Positions 8,975-17,385 of a DNA stretch of 18,783 nucleotides are shown piece by piece; the stretch's first letter is position 1; each line of letters opens with the position of its first letter. The notes under the pieces are model-generated. The model did no database searches. It was not told the origin of the DNA and saw only the letters and a program-made list of their open reading frames with translations. The stretch covers positions 1 to 18,783 of the forward strand of contig SDVU01000164.1 of assembly GCA_016256075.1 (NCBI GenBank). The letters run 5' to 3'. The stretch comes from Dictyocoela muelleri (lineage: Eukaryota; Microsporidia). A program made the translations under genes and the position numbers.

Positions 8975-9610
8975 AGCGGAAAAACCGCCAAAAGCGGGTT
9001 TTCCGCCTTTTTTTAAAAAATTTTATACCCTTATGGTTTTGATAAAAAAATAAAAAAATAATTTTATTAGATAATTTAAATGATAATTATGTTAGCAATT
9101 GCTTTCAGAAGATTTTGTTTTGTGTATATATTTTCATTACGTAATATTTTCATCATCATTAGATATTTTATAAATCTTAACAATATAAACAATTTTGAGA
9201 AAACATATGAATATTTTTAAAAATATTCCTTTAACTACAAATAATTTTTGGGTTTTGAATCGTAGACTTAATAAATAATTAGATGTTTCTAATCCAAATT
9301 TTGATATTTTTATTAATTAATTTAAATTAGAGATTTAATATGACATGAAAAATTTCTGAAACATGAAATATTCAATTTTAAAATAAAAAATATCCAAACT
9401 TATAAAAAATATTTTATGACGATAAAAATTTTACGTAATAAAGATATATACTCAAAACCGGATCTTCTGAAAGCAATTGCTAACATAACTATCCTTTAAA
9501 TTATCTATTAATTTTTTTTTGTTTCTTTTTAATATTTTTTGATCAAAACCATAAGGGTATATAATTTTTTTAAAAAAAGCGGAAAACCCGCTTTTGGCGA
9601 TTTTTCCGCC
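8975..9610. mobile_element. Foldback element with hairpin-capped TIRs, about 636 bp
   Basis: Each terminus contains a palindromic block, GCGGAAAAACCGCC followed by AAAAGCGGGTTTTCCGCC on the left, mirrored at 9579-9610. Outside-in pairing then continues through TATACCCTTATGGTTTTGAT, and through AGATAATTTAAA and TATGTTAGCAATTGCTTTCAGAAGAT (split here into parts) to about 9165 on the left and 9420 on the right. Each arm is thus about 180-200 bp of a 636-bp element. It encodes nothing. The short distance between arms and the terminal hairpins mark it as a foldback/MITE type. It splits the Merlin remnant from the second copy of its tail. Confidence 0.85.
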
Positions 9611-9774
9611 TTGCCAAATTATGTGAATGAATATCTTTGCAGAAGAAGAAATATAGTTGATAGACTCCGGAAACTTTTAGAAATGCTTTTGCAAAACTTA
9701 TTGGTCTTTTATTTAAAAAAATAAAAACTTTTTTAATTTATTTATTTTTATAAGGGTCTCCTCTTTAAAAAAAA
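9611..9774. repeat. Right copy of ~160-bp direct duplication (Merlin tail)
   Basis: This second copy of 8805-8969 begins immediately after the right TIR of the foldback element and ends in the same run of A. After it the sequence becomes unique (TTACCCGGGTCTGGACCC). The high similarity of the copies says the duplication is recent compared with the one at 709/1563. Confidence 0.9.
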
Positions 9775-10046
9775 TTACCCGGGTCTGGACCCTAGAGCCA
9801 TTTTAATTAACAACTGCATCTCTTATAGCTATTTCTTTTAAAAAAGTTCTGTATGACTAGTAGGTGTAATTTTGTTTACAACATTGGAAAGTAGATATTG
9901 ATTTCGGATCTCGTTTAAAATTTTCCCTTCGCAAACCAATTGATGATTTTTTAACATTAAAATTTTCATAATTAAAAGAAATTTATTTTAAAGTGTAAAC
10001 AACAATTTAAACATTATTTAAAAAATCTATGAAAAATGATTTTATA

Positions 10047-10094
10047 TCTGGTCCAAAAATTTCTCATTGGGATAATTTTGGACCAGATCCAAAA
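10047..10094. repeat. Inverted repeat about 200 bp upstream of RCL1
   Basis: TCTGGTCCAAAAATT is followed after 12 bases by AATTTTGGACCAGA, giving a 14-bp stem with a one-base bulge. A further direct half copy (GATCCAAAAATTT) follows. It could be a mini-MITE relic or a protein-binding dyad; the sequence does not decide. Confidence 0.55.
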
Positions 10095-10279
10095 ATTTAA
10101 ATACTGATCTAACTTGCACCATCTATTTTTTTTAGACCATGTTTGATAGCAATCTTATGATTTTATTGATCTTTTATGTATTTTTCATGATTTAACAAAA
10201 CTTTGAATTAATCTCATGATAAATAAAACTTCGATACTTTTTTCTTGATTGAATAAATTTGTGATATTATTTTTTCTAT

Positions 10280-10283
10280 CCCC
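10280..10283 (+). promoter_or_regulatory. CCCC motif directly before the RCL1 start codon
   Basis: CCCC sits immediately 5' of the ATG in an AT-rich stretch. C-rich runs just upstream of start codons are a known signal of microsporidian genes and support both the start choice and the organism type. A similar CCCC lies 7 bases before the hAT transposase ATG at 16254. Confidence 0.55.
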
Positions 10284-11609
10284 ATGTTAGAATTTGAAGA
10301 TTCAAATTTAAATATTTTTTCCTATAGTCTTTTATCAAGAAAAAACATCAAATATAAAATCGATAACAAACAAAAACTTATAAATTTTCTTAATCTTGTT
10401 AAATTAATCAGTCCTGATTCAAAATATGAATTTTTTGGTAATTTCGTTGAATTTTATCCAGGACAACTAGTTGGAGGAAATATTGAATTCAGTAGTGACT
10501 TGAATTTTTTAATTCCGATTTTGTTGTTATCACCATTCATGAAAAAAGGAATATCTTTAAAATTAAAATGTCAAACGAACGGGTTAATTGAAAATTTTGA
10601 AGAAAAAGTATCTTCTCGGACAAATAAAATTATTGAAAATTCTAATCAAACAAGTTTGATTTCTGCTGATGTTATAAGGCTTGTTTACCTTCCTGCACTC
10701 AGAAAATTTGGTGTAAATTGCCAACTTGATATTGTTAAACGCGATTTCGGTCCTGATGGTGAAATTTTTTTTTCATGCATGAAAAAAGATTTATTAAAAA
10801 AAGTAATTCTTCAAAATCAGAAAATTAGCAAGATCCGGGGAATTGCAATAAGTTCACGATTGAACTCAATTCCAGTGAATACGATGGTTAAGATTGTTAG
10901 AGAAGAACTACAACCTTTAGTAAAAAATACAAAAATATTTACTGATATGTGGAATAGAATTAATTCAGGACAACATCCTGGATGTGAATTGGTGTTATTT
11001 GCTGAAAATAAGTTTAATGTATTTTATAGCATCAGTAGTTATTTTAGAGAAAATAAAGATAAAAAAGATTTGTCGCGAGAAAATTCCATAGAAAATAGTT
11101 GCATTGAAAAATGTTGCATTGATAGTAGCCGTGAAGATTGCATAAACAATAAAGAATTTATTAATAATAATTGCATAAAAAATAATAATTGCATAAACAA
11201 TAATGATTGCATGAATAGTAATGATTGCATAAACAATAAGGATATAATTGATAGTAATAGTGATGATTGCATAAATAGCAATGACAGTGAATGCAAAGAT
11301 AATAATAATTCTAACGGAGAATCTTCTTATAAAAAGCCACTTATGAATAAAAATTTAGAAAATTCAACTTTAAAGTGTATAATTGATTTAATGGAAAGTA
11401 TAAAAAAGAGTGGCTCTTTTGATCACAAAATAGTTGATTTTATTCTACCATTAATCGCTCTTTGCAATGGTGTTAGTAAAATTCAAATTATAAATTGTGA
11501 GGAAAATCATCGACGTACATTAGAATTGTTAGAAATATTTTTTAATTTAACATACAAAATTGAAGATAATGATTGGTTTATTGGATATGGAATCGGATTT
11601 AAAGGTTAG
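10284..11609 (+). CDS. RCL1: RNA 3'-phosphate cyclase-like protein (Rcl1), pre-18S rRNA processing
   Basis: Rcl1 belongs to the RNA 3'-terminal phosphate cyclase fold but lacks cyclase activity. It works in the nucleolus with the GTPase Bms1 in the small-subunit processome, for early pre-rRNA cleavages that release 18S rRNA. Visible family blocks are VEFYPGQLVGGNIE (residues 55-68, cf. yeast VIYRPGIIIGG), ADVIRLVYLPALRKFGV (128-144), KIRGIAISSRLN (183-194), IFTDMWNRINSGQHPGCELV (218-237, cf. yeast TADVWRGENSGKSPGWGITL) and a C-terminal GYGIGFKG. The 441 residues exceed the yeast 367 mainly because of an Asn/Cys-rich insertion at about 257-348, with a smaller insertion near 101-124. The His of active cyclases is not apparent, as expected for Rcl1. 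There is no intron, and the CCCC run before the ATG supports this start. It is the only intact gene here and is flanked by mobile DNA on both sides. Confidence 0.9.
   Translation: MLEFEDSNLNIFSYSLLSRKNIKYKIDNKQKLINFLNLVKLISPDSKYEFFGNFVEFYPGQLVGGNIEFSSDLNFLIPILLLSPFMKKGISLKLKCQTNGLIENFEEKVSSRTNKIIENSNQTSLISADVIRLVYLPALRKFGVNCQLDIVKRDFGPDGEIFFSCMKKDLLKKVILQNQKISKIRGIAISSRLNSIPVNTMVKIVREELQPLVKNTKIFTDMWNRINSGQHPGCELVLFAENKFNVFYSISSYFRENKDKKDLSRENSIENSCIEKCCIDSSREDCINNKEFINNNCIKNNNCINNNDCMNSNDCINNKDIIDSNSDDCINSNDSECKDNNNSNGESSYKKPLMNKNLENSTLKCIIDLMESIKKSGSFDHKIVDFILPLIALCNGVSKIQIINCEENHRRTLELLEIFFNLTYKIEDNDWFIGYGIGFKG
11095..11300 (+). repeat. In-frame 18-bp minisatellite in RCL1 (DCINNN-type units)
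   Basis: The insertion in RCL1 is built from degenerate 18-bp units close to GATTGCATAAACAATAAT, encoding six residues of the type D/N-C-I-N-N-N. The clearest units lie at about 11137-11290. Unit length is a multiple of three, so copy-number change keeps the frame. The peptide is polar, Asn-rich and unusually regular in Cys (about every six residues). It lies between two folded parts of the cyclase-like domain, probably as a surface loop. Confidence 0.8.
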
Positions 11610-11829
11610 TTTTTAGTATATCTATTTAATAACAAATTATTATCAATATTTAATATTTTTATTAAGACGTGCTTTTTATTAACGATTTTTTAAGAACTTA
11701 AGAATGTGCGCATAATTTTTAATTTTATTATAAAATCAGATTTAGCATATTTGAATTAATAATTATTACGGTCCCTAATTTTATTTTTTTAATTATGGAT
11801 CATTATTGTTCTAAATATAAGAAATACTG
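11610..11829. other. RCL1 3' flank, nothing recognised
   Basis: AT-rich sequence between the RCL1 stop codon and SINE copy A. No canonical AATAAA close to the stop and no gene were seen. Confidence 0.4.
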
Positions 11830-12287
11830 GGCCAGATAGCTCTGTGGTTTGCTACACTCTTGAATGTAAAATTTAATTATCGAGTATCGAATTTTTTTAA
11901 AGCCAATCTTTAATAAATAATGAGGGAATTACATTAAGCAGTCAATAATTATAGAAATATAGTAATAATATACGGATGTCACGGGGTGGTATAGCTGATT
12001 ATGACTTTGTATAATATGTTAATGAAGTAGAAGGGGCTCTCCTAGGTTTGGGAGAAATGCGACAACGAATCTCGCTAAAATAAGTAGTGAAAAAAAAATA
12101 TTAAAAGCCATTAATTAGCCATATCTTACCGAGTCATTGATAAAACAAAAAATCGCCTATACAGCTGGGGTTCTGGGTATCTTATGAATAGATGTATTAT
12201 CAGAACACCAAGAACCAATGTCTTTGATGAAGGATAGAATAGAACTCTTCGGGTTGGCAACTGTGGATATTTTTAGAATGTAATATA
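11830..12287 (+). mobile_element. tRNA-derived SINE, copy A, nearly full length
   Basis: The element starts with a tRNA-like head, GGCCAGATAGCTCTGTGG (A box), followed by a decayed B-box region. It then shares a ~380-bp body with copies B and C. Shared landmarks are TAATAAATAATG, GTGGTATAGCTGATTA, CTCTCCTAGGT, GAGTCATTGATAAAAC, TATACAGCT and GAACACCAAGAACCAA. The 3' end is near AATGTAATATAATAT. No target-site duplication is obvious. This is the most diverged of the three near-full copies in its tRNA head and 3' end, so probably the oldest. It lies about 220 bp downstream of RCL1. Confidence 0.75.
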
Positions 12288-12912
12288 ATATATATTTTTA
12301 TAATAAAAAAATAATGAAATATTTTATAAATATAAATGTGACAATAAGCAATTAAGATTATCAATAGATTTTTTTTCATTTTTTATTCGTAATATGCATA
12401 GGTTGTTTTTATTAAATAATCGTTTATAAATAAGATGATTTCTTGATTTAATTATTCATTTATTTCGACCTGTTTATATATTTATTTATGAAACACGATC
12501 AACCTATAAAAATCTCACACACCGGGCTATTTATATTATATTTTATTGTGTAACAATTAGGATGAAGCATTTTAATTGAAACAATATTCCGAACAATAAT
12601 AAAATTTATAAAACAGTAAATAAACATATACCTTGAAATTTATAACAGCATATTCACCATGTATGTATGACCCTTTACACGAAATGGCCAAATTAATATT
12701 AAATTTAAACTTATTTATTTTTTATTTTTATATAAATATTATTATGCGTCCTTTTTGAGATTTTTTTTCATTAAATTTTTTTTTATTTTAAATTTAAAAG
12801 TGTCCTTTTCACTGCCCATCAAATCATTAACATTTTATAATAAATTTTTAGAAAATTCAAAATACACTTATTAAATCATTAATGCCTTTTTTCGCGAAAA
12901 TCGCTTTTAACT
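12288..12912. other. AT-rich stretch with nothing recognised
   Basis: About 625 bp without a coding frame, TIR pair or SINE sequence that I can recognise. The left end of the pogo transposon should lie in or just right of this stretch but was not located. Confidence 0.4.
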
Positions 12913-13130
12913 GCGACAATAAATAATGTGAGAATGGCATTAAGCGGACAAAAACTATATAAATATAGTATCAATATTGGCTGTTCATGTATGATATTGT
13001 TGGTTAAGAATTATCTAATCTTTATAAATAAAACAGTCGTGACTCTCCTAGGTGTAGAGATGAGCATAGCAACGTATCCGGCAAAAAGTAGTGAAAAATA
13101 AAAATTCATGTTAAGTCATTAATTACATAA
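12913..13130 (+). mobile_element. SINE fragment, truncated at both ends
   Basis: This internal part of the same SINE family lacks the tRNA-like head and the last third. Shared landmarks are CAATAAATAATGTGAGAATGG, GGCATTAAGCGG, GACTCTCCTAGGTGTAGAGA and AAAAGTAGTGAAAAATAA. It stops after TTAATTAC, where copies B and C continue into CTGTATC. The break lies directly at the 16-bp tandem array at 13136, which suggests that another element cut or replaced the 3' part. Confidence 0.75.
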
Positions 13131-13135
13131 GATAA

Positions 13136-13217
13136 GGTCCAAAACGTGAACCCCCCAAACGTGGAATGTCCAAAAGGTAATAAAAACCAAAAGGTGGAAA
13201 AAACAAAACGTGTAAAA
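13136..13217. repeat. Five degenerate ~16-bp tandem units (CCAAAACGTGGAA-type)
   Basis: Successive units read about GGTCCAAAACGTGAAC, CCCCCAAACGTGGAAT, GTCCAAAAGGTAATAAA, AACCAAAAGGTGGAAA and AAACAAAACGTGTAAA. The iterated short unit and the abrupt junction with the SINE fragment look like one end of a transposon, with iterated transposase-binding sites. No inverted partner was found in the window. The unit length equals that of the repeated unit in the TIRs at 13433 and 14288. Confidence 0.6.
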
Positions 13218-13432
13218 CAATTAAAAATTTAAACATATTATAAAGTAAAAGATTTTTTTGGTTATTTATAGTTTTAATGTCCATTTTGTTATATAAAACT
13301 TTTTTCAAATACACTGGAATAAGTAATTTAAATTAAGACATATTTTTAAAAATTATAATCAATGATTTAATTTAATCGAGTTGTTTGTTGAACTAAAACA
13401 TTCAATAAAACTGAATCTTTGATTATAATTTT

Positions 13433-14288
13433 GGTGTCGTTCCGTTTGTCAGAAGTCCCGTTTGTCAGAAAAAAAAATATTTTTTTTAACATTAATAATG
13501 AGAGAAATTTTTATTTTAAAAATTTAATTTATTTAGATAAGAATAGAATAACAATTAAATTAATAATATGTGAATATGTTTGATCAAATCTGCAATAGCT
13601 CTACTTGGGCCTTCTAAAAATCACCAGTGTGTGTGTGAAAAATCAGAAAGCTTATGAAATAAATAAAATATTTTATTTTATTGCTCTTGATGAAAAGTTA
13701 GAAAATCTAAGTGTAACTATTAAATTTTTGGCCAGATAGCTCAGTGGTTAACACTCTCGAATGTAAAATTTAAGTATCGGTGTTCAAATCATGCTGAAGT
13801 CACTCTTTAATAAATAATGGGGAATGAAATTAAGCGGTCATAAATATATAATTAAAGTATAATATACTATTGTTCCAGTGAGGTATAGCTGATTAAGACT
13901 TGGCATAATATGAAATTGAACTAGAAGGGACTCTCCTAGGTGTGAGGAATAGTGTGGCGACGCATCTCGTCCAAAAGATGTGAAAAATAACAATTCATGA
14001 AAAGCTACTATTACCTGTATCCTGCTGAGTCATTGATAAAACGAAAATCGCATATACAGCTATGATTCTGGGTAGCTTAGAAATTGACGTATTATTAGAA
14101 CACCAAAAATCAAATGTCGCAGATACAAGGTAGGAGACAACTCACCGGGTGGGCAGCTATGGATGTTGTCAGCATGTAATATATTATAAAAGAAAATTTT
14201 CTTCATTATTAGTGTTAAAAAAAATTTATTTTTTCCTGACAAACGGGACTTCTGACAAACGGGATTTCTTACAAACGAAACATCCCCA
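13433..14288. mobile_element. MITE with ~95-bp TIRs built on a 16-bp unit, interrupted by a SINE
   Basis: The left end GGTGTCGTTCCGTTTGTCAG is followed by AAGTCCCGTTTGTCAGAA. The right end, reverse complemented, begins GGGGATGTTTCGTTTGTAAG, continues AAATCCCGTTTGTCAGAA, and has one extra unit. Pairing then extends through runs of A/T and TAACATTAATAATGA to about 13525 and 14188. The unit TCCCGTTTGTCAGAAG is 16 bp long. Without the inserted SINE the element would be about 400 bp. It encodes no protein. It interrupts the N-terminal region of the pogo transposase. Confidence 0.82.
13730..14184 (+). mobile_element. tRNA-derived SINE, copy B, full length
   Basis: The head GGCCAGATAGCTCAGTGG then TTAACACTC is an excellent tRNA A box. 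GGTGTTCAAATC about 60 bases into the element is the B box. The body runs through GGTATAGCTGATTAAGACTT, GGGACTCTCCTAGGTG, CGACGCATCTCGT, CATATACAGCT, and ends GGATGTTGTCAGCATGTAAT. The last 50 bases contain GACAAC and GTTGTC, which can pair as a stem. It lies inside the MITE at 13433-14288, next to the inner edge of the right TIR, which dates it as younger than the MITE and the pogo element. Confidence 0.82.
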
Positions 14289-15813
14289 TAAAAAAGTATA
14301 TACAACAACTTCAGATACAAGGATTGCTGAAATTTTCTCATCTAGGTTCCCAAAAAGCATTTGCAGGAGATCAATAAAAAACTTTGTGGGTAATGAAAAA
14401 TCGATTAGAGAAGCGTATATTCAAAACATAACGGCTTTAAATTTGTCAAGAGCTTTTAAATATTCAATGCTTGATAAAATGCTCAAATAATGGGTTGATT
14501 TTGTAGAATGACAGGTGGGTTTTTTGACTAAAAAGATATTAAAGACGAAGGTCATTTCTATCTATAATAAACTCCAAAATCTCGGAAATTTTATAGCATC
14601 TAACGGATGGCTCCATAAATTCACAAAAAAAGCACGATATTTCCTATAAAAAGTGTAGTAAAGAGGGTTATGAGATTGAAAAACAGACATTTGATGATTT
14701 CTTTTTGATTATAAAGAATAAAATCAATCAATATGGGGGAGATAATGTTTACAATTGCGATGAGACTACTTTTTTATTACAAATTAGACCCTTCAAAAAG
14801 CCTCTTTTTACGTGTAAGAAAAGTCATAAAGAAATATAAAAATTGGATTACTATAATGTATCATGCAATATGTCTGGTTGTGATAAAATTATTCCCTTTG
14901 TTATAGGAAAATAAAAGAATCCTAGATTGTTTAAAGGGGTTTAAAGGGATCGTTTCTGCAGATATGCAAATAATAAAACTGCTTGGATGGCATCATCAGA
15001 GTTCAATTCTTTTGTTTTTGATTTAAATATAAGATTTAAGAATTAAAAAAAAAGAAAAATGTGTTGCTAGTCCGTGATAATTGTTCTGGGCACAAGATAA
15101 CAATAGAAATCTCAAATATAGAAATTTTATTTCTGCCAAAAACACTACTTCAAAGCTATAACCCTAATATGCTGGTATTATACGATGTTTTATAGCCAAA
15201 TTCTTCAGCTACTAAATATCATCTATAGTAAGCAAAATATCTAAATAATTGAGAATAGAAGATCTTTTTAATAAAATATCTATCAAGGTGGCTATTATTT
15301 ATACAAAATATGCACGAGATGATTTTAAAGACCCAACAATTAAAAATTGTTTCAAAAAAACATTTTCTGTTAGAATTAAAAATTATCTAAAAACATTGAA
15401 CGATAACAGATTTGAAACTGAAGAGAGAGTTGAAGTCTTTGATGAGATAGCAGAGCATTTTTTTCGCTGAATATTTAATTGATCACGACAAGTTTTTGCA
15501 ATTTGATATTGACTTCTTTGATATCTATTAAGAAATTGAACATATTTAAAATTTTGAAGCACTATAAATCGATAAAGATTTGGTTTCTAACTGTTGAACT
15601 GAACAAACTGAAGAGAGATTGATTGAGGATATCATTTTTGAAATAATAACATTGGATCTTCTGTAAAAATTTTGAAACACTAAAAAAATATTTTTTTACA
15701 GAAGAAAGAATAAGTAATGAAACGATTGATATTTTTAAAACTTTAGAAATAAAATAAATAGTGATAAAAGAAAGAAACTGTTCAAAACGGTATTAGATTA
15801 CTTCAAAAAATAA
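14289..15813 (+). pseudogene. Broken pogo/Tigger-like transposase
   Basis: It would bind the pogo TIRs through CENP-B-type helix-turn-helix domains and cut with a DDD catalytic core. Blocks in order are IAEIFSSRFPKSI (first HTH, about 14324), FIASNGWLHKFTKKA (second HTH, about 14591), YNCDETTF (first Asp codon at 14760), KAWMASSEFNSFVFDL (about 14975), VLLVRDNCSGHK (second Asp codon at 15076), LPKNTTSKL (about 15135), AGIIRCFIAKFF (about 15170), and a C-terminal FKTVLDYFKK ending at a stop at 15811. The position of the third catalytic Asp before AGIIRCF reads Tyr (TAT), with stop codons close by. Several frameshifts and stops break the frame; the longest open part of the C-terminal region is 15249-15470. 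The start of the gene lies left of the inserted MITE or is lost. Confidence 0.85.
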
Positions 15814-15939
15814 AATATAAATTTATAATTTCTTTGAATAGACGCCTATTTTTCATATTAATTTTTTTTAACAAATTATTATTTAGATCATATTTATAAT
15901 TAAAAAGTGCATTTCCATATAAAAAACCCATCTTTATTG

Positions 15940-16004
15940 CCACCCTCCGTTTTTTGCCATTTTTTATGAATCACCAAAATTTTCAAATGATGGAGGGTGG
16001 ACTG
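15940..16004. repeat. Inverted repeat at the right end of the pogo element
   Basis: CCACCCTCC at 15940-15948 is mirrored by GGAGGGTGG at 15992-16000, with a ~43-base loop. The outer copy belongs to the presumed terminus, CAGTCCACCCTCC read inward. The inner copy is a second, inverted iteration of the same binding-site-like sequence. The terminus could therefore fold, like the other elements in this window. Confidence 0.6.
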
Positions 16005-16243
16005 TAATGCATATTTTACACTTTTCAAAGAAAATTCAAATTTTTGCATATACTCTAGAAAAATAAGTTGGCCACATATTTCTTAAAGAATGTTTTCATG
16101 TGCAGTATAATATTTAAAAATACCAATCATCTCATCATTTTTATATGCAAAATATATTATTGCTATAAAAAATAATAAAAAAAATCACGATTTTTAAAAA
16201 AAATAAATAACTTTTATTTTTAATAAATTATTTTAAATCCAAA

Positions 16244-16247
16244 CCCC
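16244..16247 (+). promoter_or_regulatory. CCCC run shortly before the hAT transposase ATG
   Basis: CCCC followed by TTCAAA precedes the ATG at 16254. It is similar to the CCCC run before the RCL1 start, which suggests the transposon gene uses the same start-proximal signal as host genes. Confidence 0.35.
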
Positions 16248-17385
16248 TTCAAAATGAAAAATGTAAACAATAAAAAGGCAAAATTGAGAGAATATGAAAA
16301 ATTATGCAAAACTCTTCATATTAAAGGCTGATATGAAATCATATGCAAAGCATGTAAAATAAAATTTCATCTAAAACAAAATTTTTAGTTCAACAGCATT
16401 TGACAACAAAAACACATAATATAAATTTAAAAAAATATCTTTTGAATAATGATACCAACAATTTCTAGATTTTCGCAAGGTTGGGGTAAAAGAAATCTTG
16501 TTAATATGGTTTGTAGGCGATAATATACCTTTATAAAAACCAAGGGATTCGAGTTTCATTAAAATGTTCTCGGATTTGAACATAAATAAATCATCACAAT
16601 CTACAATTAGTAATGGAATACTGACTGAATATTTAAATCATTTGGAAAAAAATTTAGATATATTTAATAATAAAAAATTTTTATTGATTGCTGACGAAGC
16701 CCAAATTAACGGAAATAAATTCCTCAATATAATTATTACTTCCGTAGAAAATCCTAATAAGAAATTTCTTGTAAATGTTAAGAATATAGATGGATCTGTG
16801 AATTCACAAAAATGATTATAGTCATAGATGATAGTATAAAAGAGTTATGTTTGTTCAGAGAAAATTTTTTTTTATACTCATTGATTCAGCCAGATATATG
16901 ATGTTATATGAAAAAATTATAATTATTATGCATAAATATAATGCAAGCGACGTGTTTTATGCACATACTTCACAATTGTGGAAATAAAATTCGAATAGCA
17001 TACCCAAATGTGGATAATGTTATTGCCTCAGTTAAGCAATTAGCACATAAAAATATTAATAAAAGACACTATTTTGTGAAAATGAAAATCCTCCCAAACC
17101 TATTTTTACAAGATGGGAAACTTGGTTAGGTTCTATATTTTATTATGCCGAAAATTTCAAAGAAGTCAAAGAAATTATTTTGGAAATGAGAGAAAATGGC
17201 GTATTGTTATCGAATGCAACTGCTGCTATTTCTCAATAAAATGTAAGGTTTTAAATTTTTTTCATATGCAAAAAATATAGTGCACTTCCTGATGTTATAT
17301 TTTCAAGTATATGTGAAAATCTCAGAATAGATGAAATTTTTAATATAAAATTAAAATTGTCAATTGATATGACCTATTAGAACTT

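Larger units (their letters stand above)
9775..10283. other. Upstream region of RCL1, no gene seen
   Basis: About 500 bp separate the duplicated Merlin tail from RCL1. Near 9777-9795 is a G/C-rich near-palindrome (CCCGGGTCTGGACCC). A stem-loop lies at 10047-10094. The rest is AT-rich with no coding signal, and I see no convincing TATA box. The RCL1 promoter must lie here. Confidence 0.5.
13300..16004 (+). mobile_element. pogo-type (Tc1/mariner) DNA transposon remnant
   Basis: It contains a broken pogo/Tigger-like transposase (to 15813). The probable right end at 16004 reads GGAGGGTGGACTG followed by TA, so the terminus read inward is CAGTCCACCCTCC next to a TA target dinucleotide, as expected for pogo elements. 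The left end was not identified; the left limit given here is arbitrary and covers only possible upstream coding sequence. A MITE (13433-14288) lies at the start of the transposase gene and carries SINE copy B. The hAT element begins directly to the right. Confidence 0.65.

Noticed and set aside
11039-11296. An 85-codon open frame on the - strand with repeated LLFMQS units
   Set aside because: It is the antisense of the in-frame RCL1 minisatellite. The repeat has no stops on either strand, so the open frame follows from the repeat.
11095-11300. A CRISPR-like repeat array
   Set aside because: The units are contiguous, degenerate, multiples of three and inside an intact coding frame, with no spacers.
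10284-11609. An active RNA 3'-phosphate cyclase (RtcA type) instead of Rcl1
   Set aside because: The INSGQHPGCEL-type block and C-terminal GYGIG fit Rcl1, and the active-site His motif of true cyclases is not seen.
12802-12840. Left end of the pogo element (CACTGCCCATCAAATCATT resembles CAGTCCACCCTCCATCATT)
   Set aside because: The resemblance is weak and gapped, with no TA target dinucleotide at a matching place, so it was not called.
14060-14341. A 93-codon - strand frame
   Set aside because: It runs across the SINE 3' end, the MITE right TIR and the pogo coding start, three unrelated sequences, so it is a chance frame.
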